15,605 bases of DNA. Source: Asticcacaulis sp. GTDB lineage: Bacteria > Pseudomonadota > Alphaproteobacteria > Caulobacterales > Caulobacteraceae. Each line of letters opens with the position of its first letter. Within the stretch, counting starts at the first letter, position 1. Below the pieces are notes generated by a model. It saw nothing but the letters and a program-made list of their open reading frames with translations, had not been told where the DNA came from and did not search any database. Of this stretch, positions 1 through 6,778 are shown in pieces. The position numbers were made by a program, and so were the translations under genes. The DNA lies in contig NZ_JAIWNX010000306.1 of assembly GCF_020217185.1 (NCBI RefSeq), positions 1 through 15,605 of the forward strand, written 5' to 3'.

Positions 1-8
1 ACGGGTCA

Positions 9-39
9 TGAAAAAGGCCTCCAAATCAGTGGAAGCCTT
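9..39 (-). terminator. Rho-independent terminator of the 99-residue gene
   Basis: Read on the minus strand, AAGGCTTCC and GGAGGCCTT form a 9-bp stem with one G-U pair around an 8-base loop, and a run of five T follows directly, two of them in the stem. It begins three bases after the stop codon of the short gene at 43-342. On the plus strand no T run follows, so it should act on minus-strand transcripts only. Confidence 0.8.
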
Positions 40-42
40 GAA

Positions 43-342
43 TCACGCATAAGCCAGCTTGAAAACCCAATTTATGAGTTTACGGCCTAAATCGTCGTCC
101 CGGATCGCTCTTGTAAGCTGGCAGGCCTGAACCACCCGCGTCCAGTTCTGCGCCAGAAAGGTACGGGCCAGCACATGCTGAGCATCGGAAAGTTTGACGG
201 CCCCTGGATCAGCATCTGGCAGATGACTAGCAAAGATTGCAACAGCGTCCGGCTCTCCGGCACGAAAGGACCTCAGCAGTTCCTTGGATTGCTGGCGCAA
301 CTGATCAATATCAGGATGCGTAGAGAGTAGATATTCGGGCAC
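43..342 (-). CDS. Short protein resembling the N-terminal region of ankyrin-repeat proteins
   Basis: The 99-residue product matches the conserved leader found at the N terminus of many proteobacterial ankyrin-repeat proteins: a 'HPDIDQLRQQSKELLRSFRAG' type segment at about 9-29, then 'LSDAQHVLARTF' at about 51-62 and 'NWTRVVQACQLTRAI' at about 66-80. In the longer relatives I know, ankyrin repeats follow at this point; here the protein ends about 20 residues later and no repeats are present. The GTG start is chosen because a perfect AGGAGG (350-355) lies seven bases upstream, and a strong terminator follows the stop, so the gene looks expressed as a unit despite its short length. It has no signal peptide or membrane segment. 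Function is unknown; it is either a truncated ankyrin protein or a free-standing version of the leader domain. Confidence 0.6.
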   Translation of the reverse strand: MPEYLLSTHPDIDQLRQQSKELLRSFRAGEPDAVAIFASHLPDADPGAVKLSDAQHVLARTFLAQNWTRVVQACQLTRAIRDDDLGRKLINWVFKLAYA

Positions 343-566
343 AGCACAGCCTCCTTCAATACCCGGTGTCCGCTATAATCGGGCTAAGGAGGTTCGTGAG
401 AACCGGAAAGTGAGTATATAGGTTCGGATGGACTCGGTCCTGCCCGCGGACGGGGCGCGTCCCGATACGCGCAGGTTCAGCGTAACATCCGTTTGGTGTT
501 CGCGCCAGTATTTGAACTTTTCGACAGCCTCGATACTGACGAGAGTCAGAGACCGCGCGCCTCATC

Positions 567-1301
567 TTAGCTGAGATAGCCGGGCAGGGGCGCGCCCAGA
601 TACATAGTGGTGAGTGACACGGTGTCCATGAGACCGTGCGCGAGGATCGGCGCCCACAGGTTTCGGCCTGACAGATAATAGGTCCCAGCCAAGACGATCC
701 CAATATAGGCGGTGATAACGACACCGGTCGTGCCTTGTATGGCATGCAGCGCCCCGAAGATTGCAGCCTGCCCCAGAACGGCCAGCGCAATTCCTACAGG
801 ACTCCGTCCGAATACGGCCTCCATTCGGTTCAGAATGAAGCCGCGGGCGAGGAGTTCTTCACCAAAGGCGGCGCTGCCCCACACCACCAGCACAATCCAG
901 ATGGCATAGGCAATCACATCACCCTTGATCGAGGTGCGGATGTAGCTGACGTCCAGCGGCGGCCAGTCTGTGAGGCGGTGGATACACTCCCCGATCGCGA
1001 TCGCACCGACCAGGCACGCGATGACGGCGATAGCGACCCACAGCAGGCATTTGCTCCAATTGGGGGGCAGGCTGAATCCAATCAAACCATAGCTCGTCTT
1101 CGCCGCCATCAGCATCAATGCGCCTGCCAAAACCCCGCCCCACAGGGCGAGGCCCAGGATCGGGGTACGCAGGTTTTCTGGCAAGTTTGGCGTGATGAGT
1201 CCGCCGATAAGCCCGGAAGTGACAAAGAGTGCCGCAATTGCTGCCGTGATCTGGACGAGGGCCATCAGACGTGCACCGACGCTTCCCATGTCTTTAGCCA
1301 T
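567..1301 (-). CDS. CPBP family intramembrane glutamic protease (CAAX-like)
   Basis: This 244-residue polytopic membrane protein carries the three CPBP (Abi/Rce1-like) motifs: EExxxR at E148-E149-R153 (in 'FGEELLARGF'), FxxxH ending at H186 ('FGALH'), and HxxxD at H222-D226 ('AHGLMD'). These form the active site inside the membrane; known relatives cleave prenylated CAAX proteins or process or resist bacteriocins, but most bacterial members have no known substrate. Several hydrophobic stretches are visible, at about 15-35, 46-66, 86-106, 130-147 and 168-212. The ATG start has AGGAGG six bases upstream. It is the last gene of a minus-strand operon, 36 bases after the small membrane protein gene. 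Family call is firm; the substrate is unknown. Confidence 0.9.
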   Translation of the reverse strand: MAKDMGSVGARLMALVQITAAIAALFVTSGLIGGLITPNLPENLRTPILGLALWGGVLAGALMLMAAKTSYGLIGFSLPPNWSKCLLWVAIAVIACLVGAIAIGECIHRLTDWPPLDVSYIRTSIKGDVIAYAIWIVLVVWGSAAFGEELLARGFILNRMEAVFGRSPVGIALAVLGQAAIFGALHAIQGTTGVVITAYIGIVLAGTYYLSGRNLWAPILAHGLMDTVSLTTMYLGAPLPGYLS

Positions 1302-1337
1302 GAGGTGCCTCCTGTATGATAGTTTGGACTTTGGGGA

Positions 1338-1664
1338 TCAGAGTTCGCGCGCGGCGACTTTACGGTGTTCGGCCGTGCGGTAGGCGCGCAGTACAAAAAG
1401 TAGGGAAATGCCGTAGCCGACCGCCATGACCACTCCGCTGGCCATGAGCGGTACGACAACATGGCTTGGTTGGCCCTCAAGCACAGCGATCACGCCGGCT
1501 ACGAGCAGTATCATGCCAGCAACGATGGTAACGCCCCAAGTGCCAACGATCAGCCGCTTATGTCGTCCTCTGGCGATGATGGGGGCAGCTAGGGCCGTCA
1601 GGCTCAGCACGCCAGCGCTGGCAAACCAGATCGCGTCCTCCGGTGAAAACCATTGGTGTGTCAT
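1338..1664 (-). CDS. Small three-helix membrane protein of the DUF2089 operon
   Basis: The 108-residue product has three clear hydrophobic segments, at about 11-31, 40-62 and 70-92, with basic residues in the loop after the first segment (RGRHKR) and in the tail (RAYRTAEHRK). I do not recognise a named family. Its ATG overlaps the stop of the upstream DUF2089 gene by four bases (ATGA at 1661-1664), the usual sign of translational coupling, and the CPBP protease gene follows after 36 bases. The tight linkage suggests it works with both, for example as a partner or substrate of the protease or as a membrane sensor acting with the regulator, but nothing in the sequence decides between these. No catalytic motif or metal-binding residues are evident. 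Confidence 0.75.
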   Translation of the reverse strand: MTHQWFSPEDAIWFASAGVLSLTALAAPIIARGRHKRLIVGTWGVTIVAGMILLVAGVIAVLEGQPSHVVVPLMASGVVMAVGYGISLLFVLRAYRTAEHRKVAAREL

Positions 1665-1972
1665 CCGTCCTTCCCCTCCGTTTCCAGCTGTCTGCGATGC
1701 AGGTCCAGCAGTTCGCGCGCCAGGCGCGCGTCTAGTTCGCCCCCCGCCACCAGATCTTTCAGCCGCGCACGCAGGGGATCTATCTTCTCGCTTTCAGCCG
1801 TCCGCAGTCGCTCAATCACCTGATCAAGGCGGATGCGGATAGTGGGGTAAGAAACCCCGTATTCAGCCGCCACGGCTTTCAAGGACCCCGATGCCAGGAC
1901 AAAGCATCGGACAAACGCCAGGTCTTCGGCGGTGACGTTGCTGACCCAGGGAGGAAGGCGGATTTGCGACAT
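1661..1972 (-). CDS. DUF2089 family helix-turn-helix protein
   Basis: The 103-residue protein has the DUF2089 signature: 'LPPWVSNVTAEDLAFVRCFV' at about 6-25, then 'GSLKAVAAEYGVSYPTIRIR' at about 29-48, in which GSLK and SYPTIRxRLD are the family hallmarks. The second stretch reads as a helix-turn-helix of the sigma-70 region 4 type and is the likely DNA-binding unit. The C-terminal half is highly charged and probably helical, with no zinc-binding cysteines. It is the first gene of an operon with a small membrane protein (overlapping by four bases) and a CPBP protease. It probably regulates this operon, which is an inference. The ATG is preceded by AAAGG six bases upstream, after an unusually AT-rich stretch. 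Confidence 0.8.
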   Translation of the reverse strand: MSQIRLPPWVSNVTAEDLAFVRCFVLASGSLKAVAAEYGVSYPTIRIRLDQVIERLRTAESEKIDPLRARLKDLVAGGELDARLARELLDLHRRQLETEGKDG

Positions 1973-2025
1973 GGTGCCTTTAATAATATTTAAGTGACTT
2001 TAACAAAATTAAGCCGAATGGCAAG
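1973..2025 (-). promoter_or_regulatory. AT-rich leader, probable promoter of the DUF2089 operon
   Basis: Directly upstream of the DUF2089 start the DNA becomes strikingly AT-rich (about 1980-2013) compared with the surrounding GC-rich sequence. Minus-strand TATTAT (about 1983-1988) could serve as a -10 element, but no well-spaced -35 is obvious. TTAA-rich half-sites are arranged roughly symmetrically and might form an operator. This is a candidate only, based on composition and position. Confidence 0.3.
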
Positions 2026-2228
2026 CAGGAAAGAGTCGCGTTATCAAGTTGGACACGCCGCACCGCGATGTACTGCCGGGCGTAGCCTACCTAGCCTGTC
2101 ATTGAACTATTGCCGTACCTTAAGAAGGACGCAATGCTGACCAAGCGGGCCAATTTATGGTAATTGCGCAATAAACCGATCTTTTCAGGGGGCAAGAATG
2201 GAAGTTCTGGATTTGGAGCAGAGAGCAG

Positions 2229-2456
2229 TTGACGCGATATCATTCGAATATCTTAAGCCACCAATCTAAAGCACTCATCCCGGAACGGCGTTTGCTCAAT
2301 GGGCCTTCCGGCTTGCAACTCGCCTGGCTCACCATCGCTGGGGCTGAGTTGAGAGCCGTGGAAGGTCGCCTCCCTGAATTCTTCGAAACGATGCAGGATA
2401 GATTTTCCGGGTTTTCCGCTGGCTATAGAGGTCACTTGGAGCGATCGGAAGAGTAA
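2229..2456 (+). CDS. Possible small hypothetical protein or gene remnant
   Basis: An open frame of 75 residues from a TTG codon, extending upstream without a stop to about 2175 but with no ATG or GTG start and no ribosome-binding site in that extension. Its second half ('LQLAWLTIAGAELRAVEGRL' at about 29-48, then a segment with FFETMQDRF) has plausible amphipathic helix and acceptable codon use, but I recognise no family. A competing minus-strand frame of similar length covers the same bases, so the open reading may be accidental. If real it is more likely the tail of a decayed gene than an intact one. Confidence 0.2.
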   Translation: MTRYHSNILSHQSKALIPERRLLNGPSGLQLAWLTIAGAELRAVEGRLPEFFETMQDRFSGFSAGYRGHLERSEE

Positions 2457-2483
2457 CCGCCTCCCAAATCCTTTGTAGGGAAA

Positions 2484-2506
2484 TGCCCGGCCGTGGTAGC
2501 CGGGCA
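2484..2506 (-). terminator. Terminator of the superoxide dismutase gene
   Basis: TGCCCGGC and GCCGGGCA form a perfect 8-bp GC-rich stem with a 7-base loop, starting 5 bases after the sodA stop codon on the minus strand and followed by TTT. The T run is short, as often in alphaproteobacteria, but the position and stem strength make this a good terminator. Confidence 0.75.
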
Positions 2507-2511
2507 CTGGC

Positions 2512-3231
2512 TCACTTCTTTATGGCATCGGCATAACGGTCAGATACGGCCTTCCAGTTGACGATCTGCCAGAAGGCGTCGAGATAGTCGGCGCGCTTGT
2601 TTTGATACTTTAGATAATAGGCGTGCTCCCAAAGATCGTTACCCAGGATTGGCGTGCCCTTAACCTCGGCGACGTCCATCAGCGGATTGTCCTGATTGGG
2701 TGTGGAGGTGATGGCCAGTTTGCCGTCCTTCCCGACAATCAGCCAGGCCCATCCCGATCCGAAACGGCCGGTTCCGGCTTTCTTGAAATCCGCTTTGAAG
2801 GCGTCGAGTGAACCCCATTGATCCGCAATCGCCGTCGCCAGTGCCGCAGACGGTTGGCCGGACTGCGCGGCAGGGGTCAGGGTTTGCCAGAAGAAGCTGT
2901 GGTTCCAGTGTCCGCCCGCATTATTGCGCACCACCATCGGGAGGCTACCAGCGCCAGCCAGAAGCTCTGCCAGCGATTTCCCCTTAAGCGCGGGGGTCTC
3001 GTTTATGGCTTTGTTGAGCGTATCGACATAGGCCTTGTGATGACGATCGTGATGGATGGTCATGGTTTCGGCATCAATGGCCGGTTCCAGCGCATTTGCC
3101 GCATAGGGCAGGGCGGGCAGGGTAAAGGCCGCCTCAGCGGAGGTCGCGGAGATGGATTGCGCGCGTACACCTGTTGGCACGGTGGTCGTCGCCAGCAGGG
3201 CGAGAGCGGTAGCGAAAGCCATGGACTTCAT
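2512..3231 (-). CDS. sodA: Exported manganese-type superoxide dismutase
   Basis: The 239-residue product is a Fe/Mn superoxide dismutase with an N-terminal export signal of about 24 residues (MKSMAFATALALL..., ending near VRA-Q), so it should act in the periplasm or outside. All four metal ligands are present: H60, H111 ('NHSFFW'), and D199 and H203 in 'DLWEHAYYLKY'. The type is manganese rather than iron: the active-site glutamine is Q180 in 'TPNQDNPLM' and the position that holds glutamine in iron enzymes is glycine ('NNAGGH'). I chose ATG at 3231 because GAAAGG lies seven bases upstream; the frame extends five codons further to a TTG that overlaps this ribosome-binding site. It is divergent from the TonB receptor gene, and the shared intergenic region carries two copies of the cluster palindrome, the nearer 122 bases away. 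Cambialistic metal use cannot be excluded. Confidence 0.93.
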   Translation of the reverse strand: MKSMAFATALALLATTTVPTGVRAQSISATSAEAAFTLPALPYAANALEPAIDAETMTIHHDRHHKAYVDTLNKAINETPALKGKSLAELLAGAGSLPMVVRNNAGGHWNHSFFWQTLTPAAQSGQPSAALATAIADQWGSLDAFKADFKKAGTGRFGSGWAWLIVGKDGKLAITSTPNQDNPLMDVAEVKGTPILGNDLWEHAYYLKYQNKRADYLDAFWQIVNWKAVSDRYADAIKK

Positions 3232-3353
3232 GATTGATCCTTTCAAGAGCGGTGACGGACGACAACAGATGTCGGATCGGAGATAGAAATTCGATAAGGG
3301 TCAGGTCGCCGCGTGAGCGAAATGTCTACACGTCAGGACGCAGGACCGTGATT

Positions 3354-3366
3354 GGACACTTTGTCC
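3354..3366. promoter_or_regulatory. Palindromic operator copy 1 (GGACA-CTT-TGTCC)
   Basis: A perfect inverted repeat, extended by a matching T and A to TGGACA-CTT-TGTCCA. It lies 122 bases before the sodA start on one side and 171 bases before the TonB-1 start on the other. The same GGACA-N3-TGTCC palindrome recurs at 3459, 6709 and 8649. The GAC-N5-GTC core agrees with the box I recall for RegA/RegR-type regulators. Confidence 0.7.
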
Positions 3367-3458
3367 ATGGCGCCGCTTAGTCTTTGTCTGCGGGCACCGT
3401 CTAAGTGACGGGCGAGAGAAGGAATGTCTCGCTACTCAAAAGCGCAGGTCATGAAGCG

Positions 3459-3471
3459 GGACAAAATGTCC
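3459..3471. promoter_or_regulatory. Palindromic operator copy 2 (GGACA-AAA-TGTCC)
   Basis: A second perfect copy in the sodA/TonB-1 divergent region, 105 bases (about ten helical turns) from copy 1 and 66 bases upstream of the TonB-1 ATG, a typical operator or promoter position. The regular spacing of the two copies would place them on the same face of the DNA. Confidence 0.7.
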
Positions 3472-3537
3472 AAGTTCTTTGGGACGCACCAACGGCTACG
3501 AGCGTGAGCATATCTTTCGCCGATGCCGGGAAACGCA

Positions 3538-5661
3538 ATGAAAACCTATCTCTTGATGACCGCGGCCATGACCGCTCTGACGACCCCTGTTGTCTCTCAG
3601 GCGGCCGAGGCGGGCGAGGCAACAACCGAGGTGGTGGTGACAGGCCGCAAGCTGTTGCCGGCCCGTACAACCGAAGCCAACCGGACAGCGATCCCGAACC
3701 TCCTTACACCTCAGGCTATTCAGGTTGTGCCCGTTGAGGTTCTTCAGGACCAGCAGGTATTCACCCTTTCCGATGCCACGCGCAATGTGTCGGGCGTCAC
3801 AACGGATTTCGGCTTCAATGGTTTGACACAGCCTTTGCTGGTTTTGCGGGGTTTCCCCTCAACCTCCATGACAGCGTTTGGCTCGATGCTGGGGGCCTCG
3901 AACTATTACCTCGACGGCACACGGGTCTCAGGCCTGCCGGTTAACATGACCGACGTTCAGGCCGTCGAAGTCCTGAAGGGCCCGAACTCGGTCCTGTTTG
4001 GCCGCGGCGAGCCCGGTGGGGTTGTGAACGTTGTCACCAAGCCTCTGCGCGCCACGCCGGGTCTCGAATTCGTGCAGACCCTGGGTGAATATGGCCTATC
4101 CTCAACCTCCCTGAATGGGGGCGGGGCCGTCAATGACGACAAGACGCTTTTGGTGGGCGGTTCCGCCAGCTATTACACAACCGACTCGGTGCGTGACTTC
4201 GTCGAGGAAAAGCTGGCCTCGGTCGGGTTGAAAGTTCAATGGCAGGCTTCGCCCAACACGACGGTGTCTGCTTCGGCGGATTATCTCGATCACCGCTACC
4301 GCAATGACTACGGTATCCCGGCGATCGGCAATACCGTTGCCAATCTGCCTTTGCACACGCAGTTCAACAACGCGCCGGAGCTCTCTCACATTGAAAGCCG
4401 TGTTCTGCGCCTCGAAGTCGCACATCGACTCTCGGATAACTGGAGCCTGAAGGCCAAGGCCATCAGCTTTGATGCCGACATGCGTGAGGTCGATATCACG
4501 GCCTATCGTATGGATATGGCCATGTCGGGTGCCTGCGATGGGGACGGGAATCCTCTCTGCCGATACTATTACTATGCGCGTCCCGACGGCTCGAATTCGA
4601 TGGGGCAGTATGCGCTCGACCTGACCGGCAAGATCACCGCGGGCGATATCACCCACAATCTGCTGATCAGTGCCGACGCCTATCGTGCGAAAAAGAAAGG
4701 CATTACGCTCTTCTCCGCCATCGGCGGCGTGGATATCTATCATCCCGTCTTCACCAATACGCCGAAGCTCGGCGACACGGTCGTTCTCGATGCTCTGGAC
4801 TATGTGGATTACAACAACTGGCAAGGGCTCAGTGTTCAGGATCAGATCGATTTCGGCAACGGGCTGAATCTGGTTCTGGCGGTGCGCCACGATAAGGCAG
4901 AAGCGGGGTATATTCTCCCCGGTGTGACGACCAATACCGTTGAATACACCTCGCCGAGGGCTGGCCTTGTCTGGTCGCTTTCGCCCAATCAAACCCTTTA
5001 TGCGCAAGCCCAGTCGTCTCTCGCCGCCAATAATGGGCGTGACATGCTGGGCAAGGCCGTTGATCCTGAAACCGCGAAACAGACCGAGATCGGTTACAAA
5101 TATCAGGCCCCGGATGGAAAGCTGTCAGCCACCGTTGCCCTCTACGAACTGATCAAGAAAAACCGGGCAGACTTCACGCTCTACTATGTGACAGGTGAGA
5201 TCCTGACGACCGGTGAAGCGCGCTCCCGCGGGCTGGAAGTCGATGTCATTGGTGAAGTGACGCCCGCCCTGTCGCTGATTGCCTCCTACGCCTACACCGA
5301 TACTGAGGTCACGCAGGACGCCAACTATCAAGGCAAGGCGCTGGCCAATGCGCCCGAGCACGCCGCCAGCCTCTGGGCCACCTACAGTGTCTCGGAGAAA
5401 TGGCGTGTTGGGGCAGGCCTCTTTTATCAGGGTGACCGTTATGGCGACATTGGCAACACCTTTGTCATGCCGGCCTATACGCGGGTCGATGCCATGGTAT
5501 CGCGGGCCTTCGAGGTCAGTGGCAAGCCCGCGCTTATCCAGCTCAACGTCAATAACCTCTTCGATGAGCGCTATTACACCGGATCGCATCAGTTTGTGCA
5601 GGACTGGGTACAGCCCGGCTCACCGCGCACGGCCTCTGTGACCTTGCGTCTGGCTTATTAG
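3538..5661 (+). CDS. TonB-dependent siderophore-type receptor
   Basis: The 707-residue product is an outer-membrane TonB receptor of the siderophore class (FhuA/FpvA-like). A signal peptide (MKTYLLMTAAMTALTTPVVSQA) is followed by a TonB-box-like 'EVVVTGRK' at about 31-38, then a plug domain with 'PQAIQVVPVEVLQDQQ', 'LSDATRNVSGV', 'LRGFPS', 'YLDGTRV' and the very typical 'VEVLKGPNSVLFGRGEPGG'. The barrel ends with 'NVNNLFDERYYTG' and a terminal 'VTLRLAY' with an aromatic last residue. I chose ATG at 3538 rather than 3523 because it starts a standard signal peptide and has GGGAAA upstream. It imports a metal chelate using TonB energy; the substrate cannot be read from sequence. Ferric siderophore is the family default, but the copper genes that follow leave a copper chelate possible. 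It has a cluster palindrome 66 bases upstream and is 43 bases from the mbnP remnant. Confidence 0.93.
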   Translation: MKTYLLMTAAMTALTTPVVSQAAEAGEATTEVVVTGRKLLPARTTEANRTAIPNLLTPQAIQVVPVEVLQDQQVFTLSDATRNVSGVTTDFGFNGLTQPLLVLRGFPSTSMTAFGSMLGASNYYLDGTRVSGLPVNMTDVQAVEVLKGPNSVLFGRGEPGGVVNVVTKPLRATPGLEFVQTLGEYGLSSTSLNGGGAVNDDKTLLVGGSASYYTTDSVRDFVEEKLASVGLKVQWQASPNTTVSASADYLDHRYRNDYGIPAIGNTVANLPLHTQFNNAPELSHIESRVLRLEVAHRLSDNWSLKAKAISFDADMREVDITAYRMDMAMSGACDGDGNPLCRYYYYARPDGSNSMGQYALDLTGKITAGDITHNLLISADAYRAKKKGITLFSAIGGVDIYHPVFTNTPKLGDTVVLDALDYVDYNNWQGLSVQDQIDFGNGLNLVLAVRHDKAEAGYILPGVTTNTVEYTSPRAGLVWSLSPNQTLYAQAQSSLAANNGRDMLGKAVDPETAKQTEIGYKYQAPDGKLSATVALYELIKKNRADFTLYYVTGEILTTGEARSRGLEVDVIGEVTPALSLIASYAYTDTEVTQDANYQGKALANAPEHAASLWATYSVSEKWRVGAGLFYQGDRYGDIGNTFVMPAYTRVDAMVSRAFEVSGKPALIQLNVNNLFDERYYTGSHQFVQDWVQPGSPRTASVTLRLAY

Positions 5662-5704
5662 GGGCGGTTATGTCGATCAATTGTCCAGAAGTGGAATGTA
5701 ATTC

Positions 5705-5932
5705 ATGAGACACATCAGAAGCTTAGCCGTCTCTCTGAGCGTAGCGGCACTTGGTGCAGCACCGGCGCTGGCGGCGCCAAAATCCCAGCCGGTTGAAATC
5801 CGCTTTGCCGCCGCTGTGAACGGTGCGCCGCTTGCCTGTGGTCAGCGTTACACGGGCATTGGCAGCACGGGTGCGAGCCTTGAACTGCAGGACTCGGGCG
5901 CCTGTTGTCGCTTGAAAGCCCGACTGAGTTAG
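5705..5932 (+). pseudogene. mbnP: Truncated MbnP-family copper-binding protein
   Basis: The first 63 residues have a signal peptide (ending near ALA-A, residue 23) and the start of an MbnP (AZL_007920/MXAN_0976 family) domain: 'QPVEIRFAAAVNGAPLACGQ' at about 28-47 with the family cysteine at C45, then 'YTGIGSTGASLELQD'. In intact relatives this runs into a 'DFRFYVSDVRL'-like segment and about 200 more residues. Here the sequence departs at about residue 64 into an unrelated 12-residue tail and a stop. The DNA beyond this point encodes, in another frame, the C-terminal half of CopD. MbnP is a periplasmic copper-binding protein usually encoded beside MbnH, a di-heme protein; no mbnH is present. 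I read this as a deletion that removed most of mbnP and whatever lay between it and copD. Confidence 0.75.
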
Positions 5933-6696
5933 GCGAGGTCGCGCGCAGGTTCAGCCAACAGGCCTTTGGCGCCGTTCTGGCGCTTGTTATGGCGGGTCCC
6001 TTCATGGCCGTCATTCTGTTGGGAACCGAAATCGACCTGTCGCAGCCTTATGTCGGATGGCTGGCGCTTAAGGTCGCTCTGGTTGCGGGGCTGCTAGGCC
6101 TTGCCGCCTTCAATCGCTGGCGGCTGGTTCCGCGCCTCAAGGAAAGTGAAGCCGCGGGTACTTTGCTACGCCGGGTGGTTAAAGGCGAGGTGGGGCTGTT
6201 TGGCGCGGTTCTCGTTGTCACCGCCTGCCTGACAACCTTGAGCGCCCCCGTACATCGCTTTGAAGCCCCGGTCCTGAGCGAGGCGGCGCCACCGGTTGTT
6301 GAAGCCGGGGCCTTGCGTATCAGCCATTACGCCATGCGCGCCACGCGCGGCACGGTTCCGGTGAGCGCGATCTATCTCACGGTGGATAATACGGGAAAGG
6401 CCCCGGACCGCCTCCTGAGCGCGCAATGCGCCTGCGCCGAGACGGCCTCCCTGCACATTATGTCGATGAAGGACGGACTGATGGGAATGGCACCCGCTCC
6501 GGAGGGTTTCAGCGTCCCTGCCCAGGCCGGTCTGGTGCTCGCGCCCATGGGCGCGCACATCATGCTCACCGGGACGAACCGTCCTCTGGTCGAAGGAGAG
6601 CGACAAAAGGTGATCCTGACGTTTGAGCGTGAGGGGAGGGTGGAACTCGACATCCCGGTAACCGGGCAGGTGAGCGCCCACTCACATAGTCACTAA
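5905..6696 (+). pseudogene. N-terminally truncated CopD fused to a PCuAC copper-chaperone domain
   Basis: The frame opens with the C-terminal part of a CopD copper-transport protein: three membrane segments at about 20-40, 50-69 and 96-113, including the family's 'LALKVALVAGLLGLAAFNRW' and 'LTTL' ending. The N-terminal CopD helices are missing. After a short linker comes a PCuAC domain at about 134-253 with its complete copper motif H184-X10-M195-X22-H218-X-M220, and a His-rich end (HSHSH). The only starts are weak: TTG at 5905, inside the mbnP remnant, with no good ribosome-binding site; an upstream stop lies at 5881. It may be translated through coupling to the overlapping mbnP remnant. CopD moves copper across the inner membrane and PCuAC delivers copper to periplasmic targets such as cytochrome oxidase. 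The chaperone domain looks functional even though the transporter part is broken. Confidence 0.75.
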
Positions 6697-6708
6697 GATC
6701 GGCGTGTG

Positions 6709-6729
6709 GGACAATCTGTCCAGTGGACA
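6709..6729. promoter_or_regulatory. Palindromic operator copy 3 with a third half-site
   Basis: GGACA-ATC-TGTCC-AGT-GGACA: the cluster palindrome followed after the same 3-base spacing by another half-site, so that two overlapping palindromes share the central TGTCC. It lies 49 bases before the sensor kinase ATG at 6779, and just after the copD-PCuAC stop, giving the kinase-regulator pair its own control point. Confidence 0.75.
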
Positions 6730-6778
6730 CCCCGCTCTCTCCCGATATCAGCAAGGTTTCCTTCTTTCAGCCCGCATC

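Larger units (their letters stand above)
1973..2483. other. Intergenic region of about 510 bases with no convincing gene
   Basis: Apart from the AT-rich promoter stretch at its left edge and the low-confidence reading frame at 2229-2456, this region shows no recognisable gene. Two tiny plus-strand frames have ribosome-binding sites: ATG at 2134 (AAGGA upstream, 9 codons) and ATG at 2198 (AGGGGG upstream, 23 codons). Neither resembles a known peptide. ATTGCGCAAT at 2162-2171 is a perfect 10-base palindrome. The region may be decayed coding DNA. Confidence 0.4.

Noticed and set aside
374..398. A plus-strand TATAAT with AAGGAGG just downstream, suggesting a gene start
   Set aside because: No frame longer than a few codons follows, the GTG is too close to the AGGAGG, and no usable -35 is present.
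4102..5007. A 301-residue minus-strand open frame opposite TonB-1
   Set aside because: It lies inside the barrel-coding part of a confident TonB receptor gene and shows no family motif.
5671..5687. A fifth operator copy before the mbnP remnant (TGTCG...TTGTCCA)
   Set aside because: Only one half-site matches; the left half is not GGACA at the required 3-base spacing, so there is no palindrome.
5888..5932. Programmed frameshift joining the MbnP and CopD frames
   Set aside because: The missing parts of both proteins are not encoded anywhere in the gap, so a frameshift would not restore either family; a deletion explains it.
6704..6778. A 25-codon N-terminal extension of the sensor kinase from GTG at 6704
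   Set aside because: It would translate through the operator, adds no membrane or family sequence, and the kinase family normally begins close to the first helix; ATG at 6779 fits better.
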